A stretch of DNA of 64,000 bases, taken from Atriophallophorus winterbourni (lineage: Eukaryota; Platyhelminthes; Trematoda; Plagiorchiida; Microphallidae). Of this stretch, positions 27,795 to 38,875 are shown piece by piece (the first letter of the stretch is position 1; the number at the start of each line of letters is the position of its first letter). The stretch lies in assembly GCA_013407085.1 (NCBI GenBank), contig JACCGJ010000233.1, positions 92,429 through 156,428 of the forward strand, written 5' to 3'. Under the pieces are notes generated by a model that searched no databases, had not been told where the DNA came from, and saw only the letters and a list, made by a program, of their open reading frames with translations. A program made the translations under genes and the position numbers.

Positions 27795-29720
27795 CACTTC
27801 AGTCGATGTCCATTATGGATGCACATCACAATCGCATGATTTTTCATGTTCCACAGCTTTACGATTGACTGAAGATTCCGATCCGACAGGAACAATCTCT
27901 CCCGCAGCGCTCACAGGCAGTACTAGGTCGGTCGGTGTCGGTTGCACGCTGGCGACGTGTTCTGCGTTCAGCAGCCAAGAGATGTATCTGCCCCCTCCAG
28001 CTTGCAGACGGACCTTTGCACAATGCCTCCGATGTGAGCCGTCAAGAACAAGTATTTCCCAGCTCGCGGGGTCAATGCCAAGAGCGTTCATATCTCTTGC
28101 AAACGTCTTTGTACCGCAAGCGCGGTCTGCCCAATGTTCGAATTCCTAATCGCAACTCACCATAGAGTAGATCTTTCGGAATACGACCATTTTCCATTCT
28201 GTAGACATGGCCAAGCCACCGCAGACGGCGCTGTATTAGTAGATTGAACATGCTCTGTAGACCAGCTTTCGAAATCACTTCAGCATTAGTAACTTTATCC
28301 ATCCGCGATATGTTGAAAATACGACGGATGCTTCGTAGATTGAAAGCATTCAGGTTCCGTTCGTGTGTTGCGTGTGTGGTCCAGGTTTCACCGCCATACT
28401 GTAAAGCATTTAGTATGCACGCGCTGTATACCATAATTTCTGTCTTTACCATCAACTTGCGGTTACCCCAAACACGAGATTTCAATCGGGACAATTGGCA
28501 GCTGCTCTACCAATCCGCTTATCAATCTCCATCTCTAGCGAGAGGTTATCCGCAATGGTTGAACCAAGATATGTGAAATGATGTACTGGTTCAAGCTGAC
28601 TGTTTCCAATAGTGATGATTGGAGGCGAAACAATCTATTGACCAAGGTCTTGCTCATGCTGATTGTTAGCCCAAATTCTTTGTTGCTGGAGATATTCTTG
28701 GGTGTGAGCAATAATGCCTGCATCATCGGCAAACAGCTGGTCACGGATTAGCACATCCCGTACCATTATTTGTGCTCTCAACCGGTTCAGGTTGAAAAGC
28801 TTGCCATCACTTCGCGTTCGTAGGTAAATGCCTTCTGTTCTCGTACTAAAAGCGCGCTTCAGAAGCGGAGCAAAGAAAATGACAAAAAGCTTGGGAGAAA
28901 AGACACTCTTGTTTTACGCGACGGCGAACTTCAAAGGCTTCTGAACTGAAACCGTTAAGATGGACTGAGCCCTTCATGCCAGCGTGGAACGAAATAACGA
29001 TTTTGAACCGTTTTGAGGAGCAGCCTATCAGGTCAAACATTTTGAAAAGACTCTTCCTGCTGACGTAATCGAATGTTTTCGTTAAATCAATAAAAGCAGC
29101 GTATAATTGCGTACGGTGTTCCCGACACTTTTCTTGAAGTTGTCTTACGGAGAAGATCAGGTAAATGGTTTTTCTTCCCCCGCGGAAGCCACATTGTCAT
29201 TCGGAGTAAACTCTATCAGTTAAATCTTGTGGCTCGGTCTGTAAGACTAGCAAACAATTTGCCTATAACATTCATATGGGAGATTCCCCTGTAATTGTAC
29301 CAGTCGCCCCGATCACCCTTATTCTTCAATAGCGTGATGATCCTTGTGCCTCGCATCTCTTGTGGGACACGCCTCCTGCCAGCGCTGATGAAGCAAATGG
29401 TGAAGTTGCTGTAATTATATTGTTCTACGGCATTTTCTGAGCTCAGGTGAAATTCCATCTTCAGCAGGGGTCTCCCGTTTCGCTAAGCGGTCGATTGCCC
29501 TATTGAGCTCATCAAGAGTTGGCAACCGCTCAACATTTTCAAGTGCATGCTGTGAAACCGTACTGGCCCTAGAGTAGAGAGAGAGGAGAATTGCTCTACC
29601 TTTCTTCTTCCATCTGCTTCTAATGGACAACTACAGAGAGTCGAATCCAACTTAGTTTCGTGCCCTCGATGGCTAAGTTTCTGGTGGCCGTTGATGTTTT
29701 TTTGCAATCATCCTCGAACA
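27795..29720 (-). mobile_element. RTE-A copy, longest in the window after 49.9 kb
   Basis: Minus strand from 29720: linker (LPTLDELNRAIDRLAKRETP), RT N-terminus (GTRIITLLKNKGDRGDWYNY, then NYRGISHMNVIGKLFASL), palm remnants (29040-28846 and 28744-28535, FADD out of frame), and the C-terminal domain at 28494-28072. A 3' block CAGTCGATGTCCATTATGGA lies near 27802. At least four frame breaks. Confidence 0.8.
28072..28494 (-). pseudogene. RTE-A RT C-terminal domain
   Basis: 140 codons open: SRVWGNRKLMVKTEIMVYSA, LQYGGETWTTHATHERNLNA, FNLRSIRRIFNISRMDKVTN, and RRLRWLGHVYRMENGRIPKD then LLYGEL. This LR-WLGHV pattern is the signature of RTE-like RT C-termini. It is the best-preserved piece of RTE-A here. 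Confidence 0.85.
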
Positions 29721-31065
29721 TGTGCTTTTTCGTCGTCAGGTATTTGTATTACGATGTTATTCATCTCTTTTCAGCCCTAATCGGTCAAACCAATAATCCT
29801 ACTTCATGAGTCGGCAATATTTCCTCTCGAAAGCTCTTACTTTCGTGGCAGCGACACTGTTATTTGTATAGATGTACGTTTGTTTACTCAAATATATGTA
29901 TCCTTATTTTACTCCAAGACTTCTGCTTTTGTCTTTCGTGGATGCGTTGTTCACTTCAGGTTTTAGATTGTCGGTTCTTACTTTGTAATTCATATCTACG
30001 ATTTTACCCCTAATCACTGCGTAGCCAAAAATCGTTGGCCTGAAAGCGCTGCTTTGGTCACTATGAGTGCCTATGCATCAAAACCACAAGCCGCTTTGGG
30101 GAACTATTATTTAATTTTGTCAGATATAAGTAAGTGATAATACCAGCTTAGCATCGGCATTTTCTTCGCCTACACCTCTGGTGTCAATCGGTTTATCTCG
30201 GTGTTACATGTGTAGTACACAAGTTGTATGTTTATATGAAACTACAGGCTGATCCACAGTCGTGGACTGCACGTGTGCTGAGATACGCAAGTAGTGCATA
30301 ATCGCTATTTTTATAGCCCCTGGTCTAAAGGCAGCTGTAAACTGTCGTATGTATATACGTTCTTAATTGATTCACCAAGAAGCCATGTGCAGGACAATTG
30401 TATTGCATCAAGTTGCAAGTCGGTTTTAAGTGTTAACTTCTTACTTTAGATCTTCATCGAAAGCGTTTCATTACTAGCATTTTGCGTTGGTTATTTGCTT
30501 TGGAATTATGTTTGAACATTACTATTATGGAGTAAATCTTAACGAACTGAGATTTCATGCACTGTTGAATGATTGGAGAATCCTAGTGTTCGTTTAAGCG
30601 GTGTTTGATTGGTTTCGCGTTAAGGTATTTGTAAAGTTAGTATAATAATGTGCTTCGTGTGAGTGCTGGCGTTTATTGTGTGGTACAAGAACCCAATGAT
30701 GTTTGCGAGAAGCATGCCGAATATTTACCTTGGAATTGATGGTCGTTTCTCTTATGGATGTCAGGTGTACTCAGAGTTTTGTTGGTGGGTAAGATTTCGT
30801 TCTCAAATCGTCACATCGGTTTGTTGAACCCGATTCTTTTGGTCAGTTTATTTACACCTTACTTAACGAGCCTCTTGCGTTTCATATGCGGTAGTACTCA
30901 TCTACAACTAACACCTGTTGTATTAGAATAGCTGATTTGCTTGAATTTATGTTGCCCAATGACGCATGAACACTGCCGGTATGTTTTCTGTTAACTAGCA
31001 TGTTGATTGTTGTCAGTTGTACGATGAAATCTGCCGGCGTATTTAACTAAACTCACCCTGAGACT
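29721..31065. other. Gene-poor DNA with one SINE-A relic
   Basis: No exon-like frames. At 30236-30290 a worn SINE-A tail block on the minus strand (TACAGGCTGATCCACAGTCG) is recognisable. Confidence 0.45.
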
Positions 31066-31268
31066 GTATGAAATCGCAAGCCTGGATCCAGGCGAAGTGC
31101 CGCAAAATCTTAGTCATCAGTGGAGCTGCGATACTGTCAGATTGTCCAATTCCAAGCAGATATATGAATTGGGAAATGTCAGCGAGACTGCAGTGCGTTT
31201 CCGGTAAAGCTCAATACTAGTGATAAATTACTTTAACACGGTTTTGCCTGTGCAATTGCACATCCATG
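31066..31268 (-). repeat. SINE-A copy, diverged
   Basis: All main blocks are present but with many substitutions, for example CAAGCCTGGATCCAGGCGAA at the tail side. It is clearly older than the copies at 18.6 and 52.9 kb. Confidence 0.7.
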
Positions 31269-31850
31269 CAAATGTCGCCTATTCTATTGGCTATTTACTC
31301 CATAATTGGTCTGGTCATCTTAAAATTCTTTTCTTCCAAGCTCAGTTTCCAATGATTCATAGCATGTCGCATGGTTAGAGGTTAGGAGGGAATATGTCGT
31401 CCGAATTTCAATCAGACGATCCAGGAAATATGCTCAACTCAGATCCTCACCCAACCCAGGTGTAAAATGAGTGCCAACAATAGTTATGAAAATAACTGCG
31501 ATAACCTAGTACCATGTTCAAAGGGTGTTATCATATCATTTATATTGCTTAGTGTTGAATAAATCGGAGATTGTCAAGATCATCGCACATATATGGGCAT
31601 GCTTTTCCATCGAGTAAGCTTGGCTAAGGCTTATTAATCAAGACTACATTATTCACTATTATGGCTCGGTTTACCCAATTTCTCCGCTCCGTTTTTCCTT
31701 TCATCCTTGATTTAAAGAAAATCGGTTCGTTTACCAGTATGTCAACGAGTACGAGTGCCTCATGCTTCCAAGCACTGTGAATTAGTGCAGTTGCAATAAA
31801 TGTATGTTTAGCCGTTGCAATTGTACGTAGTTTATTTCAGTACTGAACAG

Positions 31851-32035
31851 GTAACACCTTGCTAAATTGATTCACCACCGGTACTCAGATGCACGCAAAA
31901 ACACGCTGTATTTTCCCTGTCATTTTTCATTTTCCCTTATATCTGTCCAAGTGTGGGCAACCTGACGGTAACTTAACCCATGCACAGTCTCAGGCAGTGG
32001 CACTAAATCAAGCTTGTGATTTCATACCTACCAGC
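31851..32035 (+). repeat. SINE-A copy, diverged
   Basis: Head block GCTAAATTGATTCACCACCG through ATTTCATACCTACC at the tail. It has small deletions. Confidence 0.7.
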
Positions 32036-34925
32036 TATTATGCGTGTCTAAATGACTTGACATCTTTCTAAGTTACTTGTTATGTCCACCTAGATGCATT
32101 TCACATTTATGTTTATTCAGCGATACTATATGGCCAGAATCGGTTACACTTAATAATTGATCGGAAACTGACTTATTTCTTTAGCGCTTATTTACCGTAC
32201 CGAAGATTGAACCTTGCTCTCCAGAATGGATATCAGAATCTGCATTTCGTTTAAATTTATTGAGCATAATAGAATTATGCATTCAATTAACACTCGTAAC
32301 GTAGTAACCTGGTGATATTTTCGTTAATTGAAGAGTATTGGTCGTTCACCTTGTTTTTGAGGTGGATTATATATTGTTATTTCATACAAACACTGTTTGG
32401 GTCAGTCATTCCGTAAAGCCCGTAGTAAAAAGGTTATACGAACTCGATTTCAACACCTTTTTCATGTGTGTTACTGATACTGAAAAGATCTATAGTGTTT
32501 CTCACATCCCCCGAGTTACATATTAAAACTGGTTTCCTTAGTGTACACGTTCGTCTGCTATATACTGTAAGACTAATTTCAGTGAGTCTTCAAACCGGAA
32601 AGTGGTAAACAAAGCAAAATGTTGAACCCAGTGTTAATTTGGGTTCATTCAAGGAACTCGCGGTTCAAATATGGACCGACAAAGTGATTCCTTGTCGATT
32701 GCTGAAGGGAATTTTAAAAGATCAATTTATATGGTTCACCATCCCATCACGATTTGTTTCTGACTGTTTGCCACTGACTTTCGGTTAATCTAACCGAACA
32801 CATCTTACTATTGCAATCGTTTGAATCAGGCACTGCAACCTTCGTTTGTGAGTTGATAGTTTTGCCAACACATAATCAAACCTATGATGGCGAGTGAGAA
32901 ATCACCTAACACAAAGTAGTTTGTTAAAATGTTTCTAAATATCATTTTTGTTTTAGAAGGGGGATCGCATAAAAGAATTTCTGACAGATAGGAAATTTAA
33001 ATAGCTTAACAGGAAGTGAGATGTACTAACAGGATTTGTTCGATTTGCTTTAAAAATGGGCATGAAAGAGAACTGGTTTTCAATGGTGAGGTAAGGGTCA
33101 GACAACGTTTGCGGATTAGGGCCAGGAACGCCATGTTTTCGATTATTCACTCTGAAGCATATAGGACGAACCGGTTTATCATGTGGGAACACGGAAAATT
33201 TGGAATTAGATTTTGCTGTGATTGTTATGATTGTTGGTGGTTTGGGTCAGTCGCCGATTCTCTATGGCTACAGATAAAAATGGAATAAATTTTTAGTGCT
33301 TTTAGCTTAATACATTGAGCCAAGACCCAACGCGTTGACTTTTATTCTTTCTGGTAAGTGTGACCCTGTTGGTGACCGAGGATGTCTACCCAATACAGTT
33401 TAATCAGTCACGAGAAAAAATACATCATTACGGTGGTGACTACTCATAAATACCGGATCCTTTAAATTTTCGCAGTCCACAATAGAAACAATGGACTTAA
33501 ACTTCGCTCATCGGCAGTGCATATCCAATTCTTGGGGTGAGATCCGAATCCCACGCTTTACGGCCTGGGCTAACTTCAAATAAATCATGATTAAGCCTTC
33601 ATAAATCGTTTTAGACTTGCTCGTTAGAGCGGCGTTACGTACACGACTAATTGTGAAGGAGCCGGTATCTTCGGATGTAACCGTAATCCTGGACTGATAT
33701 CCATGTCGGTTCATTCTATCAGATTCTGTTTAATCGAATCCTGACTAAATGTTATAGGCGTTGTGACTTAGCGCAATTTGTAAAAAAATTATTTTTTGTT
33801 TGTGTTTGATGGGCCAGATGGTGGGCGATGGCTCTGATCCTAATGTGGAAGACCAAAATCTTGAAAGTCGGGAGTTTAATTGCAACCATAGTTAGAGGAT
33901 ATACACTGCTAATCAATTAAAAAAACAAAATCGCACACAGTGAAACTACAAAAAACAAGCTACTTTTTGCGCATTTGCTTTTGCATATTCCGCTTGCATG
34001 TTTTTCCTTTTTCACTCGCTTGCTTATCTGCTTTTCCTGCTTCATATTGCTTGGCACTTTTTCTGGCTCCAGATTTGAGCTTCATGCTGATGATGCTGCT
34101 GCTGATCAATTCAAATAAGAGTATAACTAGGGCTCAGTATTTCCTTTCTTATACGCACGTATAAGCTCCTGGTTCAGAATTCTACTTATCGCTTTTGATG
34201 CAACATACGGTATACAAAACGTATCTCGACAATTCTTCATGGATTTGGTCTATGGGTATTCTACCTTCATAAGTTGACATTTAACAAAAACCTTTCGGAT
34301 AACCATGCTCTAAGCGGCCTTGTGTAGCTTCATGATGAGTCTTTTTCGTTCATTTTCATCGCTGCTCGTATTTATTTGCAAAAAATGTTCAACATTAGTT
34401 ATGCACCTTTACACGCTAGCCAGTGTCAACCGACCTTGGCCGTGTTCACCTCTACCAAATTGATATGAATACACACTGTAATACAGGCAAATCGACCACT
34501 GATCCTGGTCATGTCAGCTTTACTTGACACCACCTAGGCTTCCGGGAAGTTGAAAACAGGTGTGATGGGTTTAACTTCTAATTTGTCATTTCCCTGCCCG
34601 GACTTATTCTGACAAGGCTTCTGTGTCAGGATCGAAACGTTACCCAAATTTTCTCTAAGCGATTGCACTGAAATTTCTTTGGAATACTTCATTCCTTGGT
34701 TTTCTCTTCAAGGAATGGTGAATTATATTTGTCGATTTATCAACCTAAATAGCCGGTTTTGTGCCTGACCTTTACAACCATTTTCTCTAAACTTTGCAGA
34801 TACCCTCTGGTTACTGAAGCTCAAGATTTTTTAAACTTAACACTTGTCTAATGCGCTTAACTACACCGGTACTTCACTACTGGGTTTATATTACAGCGTA
34901 CTTATCAACCTGAAATCTTTCACAG
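32036..34925. other. Intron-like DNA, no firm gene
   Basis: No recognised domain. The minus-strand frame 33714-33508 has reasonable amino-acid composition (GLIMIYLKLAQAVKRGIRIS) but lacks good splice sites and similarity, so it is not called. Around 34610-34650 a CTGACAAGG...CGAAACGTT motif recalls retroelement hammerhead ends (see findings). Confidence 0.4.
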
Positions 34926-35068
34926 AGCGCATAGTTTTTGTCCGCATTCGGAGCAACACTGTGGCTGTCAATGATTGGCCTTCTTTGATACGGAAAATGT
35001 TTCGTACACATTCGGATTTCCTTGGTTCTAAACCGCCCTGGTACAAGGCTCATGCAGATGCAGTGATA
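34926..35068 (+). CDS. Host exon of unknown family
   Basis: Acceptor TCTTTCACAG ends at 34925 and donor GTGAGT starts at 35069. Forty-seven whole codons follow two bases that complete a split codon. The peptide (RIVFVRIRSNTVAVNDWPSL, IRKMFRTHSDFLGSKPPWYK, AHADAVI) looks like a folded-protein segment and has no stops. The upstream phase (needs one base) fits the exon ending at 22434. The downstream phase 0 fits the exon starting at 36114. Family not recognised. Confidence 0.55.
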
Positions 35069-35273
35069 GTGAGTTTATTGTCATCGTTGAGTACATCCTT
35101 TCATACATTACAATACAAACTTCAATATTGTCACACGCGGAGCCATGGTCAAACTGCGTTTACTGTGCCTCGGGTGTATTACCTTGGTTGATGAGTGAGT
35201 ATTCACGCATCACTGAGCGTCGCGAGACACATTTGTTCTCTACAATCTTTGAACCTATGCGTTCGCATGGATT

Positions 35274-35458
35274 CATGCAAAGTGCAGTACACTTAGAGAC
35301 TTCAAGTGGGTAGAGTTACTGCAAGGTTGCCCAGGCCTATACAGATATACGGAAGTGAGATAGAAGCGTGTTGCCGCGTGCAGCTCTGTACCGTGGGCAA
35401 ATAAACTTAAAATGGTGGTACCTGCGCAGTACAAAAAAGCTGCATTATTGCACATTTG
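35274..35458 (-). repeat. SINE-A copy, diverged
   Basis: GCAAAGTGCAGTACACTTAG through TTATTGCACATTTGCG, with internal losses. Confidence 0.68.
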
Positions 35459-36011
35459 CGTGTTGATGCCTACATCTCCTTTACGCTTCTATCGCTTTTG
35501 TTACCAGAATTACAACTGCTGTTTCCAAAGCAGAACACAGGCGCTGGTGTGACATAAAAAATACGACCACTCATCCAAGATGACTGAATGGGTCATCATC
35601 ACTCAAGTTTTGTACAGAGTAATAACGATCACCGGAATGTTCGATGGAATAGTCGCCATAACATGTCTCCCTTAGTCCCAAAACACCGTTCATGTTGGTT
35701 AAATCACTTCTACGAACAAATTTCTCAAGCTCCAACTAACGTCGTGATAAATGCAAAATTATTGAATTAACCCAGAAAATTTGGATATGTGAACTTTTCA
35801 TTTCTTAAAAATTCAAGTGCAACCGAAGACACTATTCGATGAAGTTCATGAGATTAAAACACTTGGAGTATAGCGTAAATGCGTAAGTGCCGCATCATAA
35901 TCAGCAGCAACATCAAACACGGGAAGGGCTCCAGACTTTGTACCAATTTTTGTACGTATACTTAGCGTCTACTTTGTACTCTTTATTACATATAAAGAAT
36001 TCTCTTGCTGA

Positions 36012-36323
<312 letters not shown>

Positions 36324-36439
36324 TGAATATCGCCTCTGTTCTCGATCTTTTTGTGCAAATATCACGCAGCATTATCAACTACACATCACTTCGACCGGAG
36401 TGCTTCGTCGATATGCAGTCTTGAAAAATCATAATTTGT

Positions 36440-37200
36440 AACTGAAGGATTTAATCTGGACGTCTCGACGTTCGTAAAAAGAGCAACGAACGCAGTCTAA
36501 TCCTTCTAGGCATTCCAGAGACTGCCCATACGATGGAGGCAGTTGAACCACAGCAACACGACTACAAATAGTGGCTCTACATCGCAATGACAGGAGCGCG
36601 GGAATGTGTTGTTGTGAGCACCTTTAGGATACCCCGGTCATCAAATTACAAAGGTGATGGACTACTTCCCTTTAAACTCACTTTCCTAACCGGTGCAATA
36701 ACAGACTTCGTCAGACATAATTGGTCTGTACACAGAAAGAATAGCCCTAGCGACGTCGACTAAATACATTTAAAGCAGTCTCGGAAATACAAGCTGAAGC
36801 ACTGCCGTGCAAAGACACTTAAAACTCAAAAGACGTTTAGAAAAACCACATAGGTCCGGATCCAATAGACACCATCCACAAATCATCGCTACGTTCCAAA
36901 ACCGGTTTTAACTGTTTATACACAAATATATGCAGTGCATGTGGAACAAAATAGCTGAATTTACTCATTTCAGCATTCAGTTGTTTGTTGACATTATCGC
37001 TGTAACCGAGACGTGGTTTCATGATGAGGTGAATGATCGCGGGCTGGCAATTCCAAACATGATCTTACTTCGGCGAGATCGCTCAAGAACAGGTGGTGGT
37101 GAAGCTGAGTATTGCCCCGAGCGTCTTCACTGCACAATGGTTTCTCATACACGATTTGAGCATGGAATCAGGAGAGAACTGCATCCTCGGTGTAAGTGAC
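36440..37200 (+). mobile_element. CR1-like ORF1/endonuclease fragment inside the C1orf53-like intron
   Basis: First an ORF1-type RRM trace (RSLILLGIPETAHTMEAV, VVVSTFRIPRSS). Then, around 36985-37130, an apurinic-endonuclease N-terminus reading DIIAVTETWFHDEVNDRG, LAIPNMILLRRDRSRTGGG. The catalytic Glu of TETW is present. It is an internal piece of a LINE with no RT, sitting wholly between the two exons. Confidence 0.7.
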
Positions 37201-37557
37201 GGTCTATATCAACTCCAGGAGTATTACTCCAAATACCCGCCATTTTTGTTTTTGTGAAGATGATTGTTTTTAGCCATGAAATTTCTGGATTCTCAGATTT
37301 ACCGAGTTAAATACGTTACCTATGGCATAAGGCAAATTATCACCTCGTATCCTGCTTGGATGCCCAGCTACCAAACTACGAGTGAAATGGCGATCATACG
37401 CCAACCACGTATTTTAACGCTGGATTAGAAATTAATAACATCGAAGCAGGATTTTAACATTACTTAATGAATACTTGCCTATGATCCCTTTTCCAAACCG
37501 TGTAACAATCAGCAAGAATTAGTGTACCGTCATTTCCACTTCTCGTTTCTCTTACAG

Positions 37558-37611
37558 TGCCCGTTCAATCACGTGAACTGCCCGAAAAAAGAACCTGACG
37601 AGACCCAATAG
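37558..37611 (+). CDS. C1orf53-like (DUF5522) protein, final exon
   Basis: Acceptor TTTCTCTTACAG ends at 37557. The exon reads CPFNHVNCPKKEPDETQ and stops at TAG 37609-37611. It begins in phase 0 and completes the family motif CRH-CP(Y/F)...HVN...P.KK across the splice junction. This confirms both the gene model and the family assignment. Confidence 0.82.
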   Translation, partial: CPFNHVNCPKKEPDETQ

Positions 37612-38049
37612 GCTCAATGCGACAATATTTGTTGGTTTCCGATTTATTTTTCGTTTGATTGTACCTTTATTTGGAGTAAGTAAATCGATTTTACAATAAC
37701 ACTCAACACCGTTAAATTTAAAACTTGACTGAGTAGGTAATCAACAAAGACGTGTCTTATCACAAGCATGATGACATTCATATCAAGCAACCTCACTCAA
37801 GCTTGGTATACATTGGACTGATGAAGCAAATATTTTTATTGCCGAGGTACAACATGATTCACCCAACAATTTTGTGACAGGACATTTCATCATAACAATT
37901 TTACATTTCAGTTCGTTTCCTTTAGATAAATTCGTTCTTTGATGCTTAGATGATGGGTGTAAAAAAGACCTACAAAGACCAAAGCAAGACCTACAAAAAT
38001 ATACATTGTGCCGGATTGTAAAAACATTGTTAAGGATTGTAAACAAGTT

Positions 38050-38345
38050 GTGCGTGTATGCCACTGTTGGATAAGGCTGATACGACCAACCTGTTCAAAC
38101 ACATGAGCCCACACCCATGTAGACAGGGTTTAAACCCAAGAGCACGAACGAAAAAGCACATTTGCACGCATTTCGATCACACACACCCCACGACCGGTTT
38201 TGTGCTGTTTGCACTCATCAGGTAGGGACAGTAGGATTAGGATCCACATGCGCGTGAAACAGTGGAAGAATGGCAAACAAGCGCAGGCTGATCCTGATCC
38301 TACTGTCCCTAGCTAATGAGTTCAAACAGTACGATGGAAATGGAT
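38050..38345 (-). repeat. Hammerhead-bearing short repeat (HH-SINE) with foldback end
   Basis: Contains GCCACTGTTGGATAAGGCTG (about 38059-38078), also seen near 54259 and 61553, and the hammerhead-like motif at 38192-38221. A 24-bp block at 38220-38243 recurs inverted at 38290-38315 (GATCCTGATCCTACTGTCCC). Beyond it a worn copy of the motif (CTAATGAGTTCAAACAGTAC, 38312-38331) reads on the plus strand. It lies between the stop codons of the two host genes. Confidence 0.6.
38192..38221 (-). ncRNA. Hammerhead-like motif, best structural fit of this family
   Basis: Minus strand: CTGATGA, stem II GTGC/GCAC with loop AAACA, then AAAACCGGTC, where the consensus core is GAAA. The bases after the GUC triplet (GTGGGG) pair with CCCTAC just before CTGATGA to give a 6-bp stem I with one G-U pair. 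Schistosome satellite repeats carry hammerheads with the same CTGATGAGT start. The core G-to-A change predicts weak or no activity. Confidence 0.45.
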
Positions 38346-38689
38346 GCAAATTTCTGCAACAATGAGTTCTTTGGGTATGTAATGTCCAAATAAAGATTAG
38401 TGCTCCTCGCCATCTGACTGAATCGATGACCATCTGAAATCAAGCAGATGTTTACTGACAATCACCGTTAACTTTATTACGAGCTCCTTTAACTGCTTTT
38501 CTGTGTTTCAAACGAAATTGTCTACATAAATTACAGTTCTCGGGGTGCTCCATTCTGAATACCAAATCAAAATATTAACTTGCATTATTTCAGTGAATTT
38601 TATGGTCGAATTCATGCTACTTTACTGATCCAATGAAACCAATAGACTAATTAAGTTAAAGTCAAACAAAAATGATAAAAATATCTCGC

Positions 38690-38875
38690 TCATGTGGGGA
38701 TGTTTGAATGAAAAAATGTCACTGAGATGAATAAAAGCCAGAAATGTAAGCAAATCAGGTAAACAAAGCATAGAAAACGGGTCCGCGGCGAACGGCGCCA
38801 GATATTTGTAAATCGCATTGCCAAATCGTCGACGAAGCCGACCAACGGTCGTACGATGTTAGGTATGGCAGAATT
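38690..38875 (-). CDS. GOLGA5: Golgin-84 exon 8: C-terminal membrane anchor
   Basis: Acceptor TGTTTTCACAG precedes AATTCTGCC. The exon reads PLVGFVDDLAMRFTNIWRRS, then a basic PRTR followed by a hydrophobic helix (FLCFVYLICLHFWLLFISV), ending SNIPT and TGA. This is the tail-anchor layout of golgin-84 (I/V-D-x-x-x-x-R-x-x-x-x-x-R-R then membrane segment). Confidence 0.88.
   Translation of the reverse strand, partial: NSAIPNIVRPLVGFVDDLAMRFTNIWRRSPRTRFLCFVYLICLHFWLLFISVTFFHSNIPT

Noticed and set aside
33508..33714. Minus-strand frame with plausible composition
   Set aside because: No good acceptor or donor at suitable places and no recognised domain; left as unproven.
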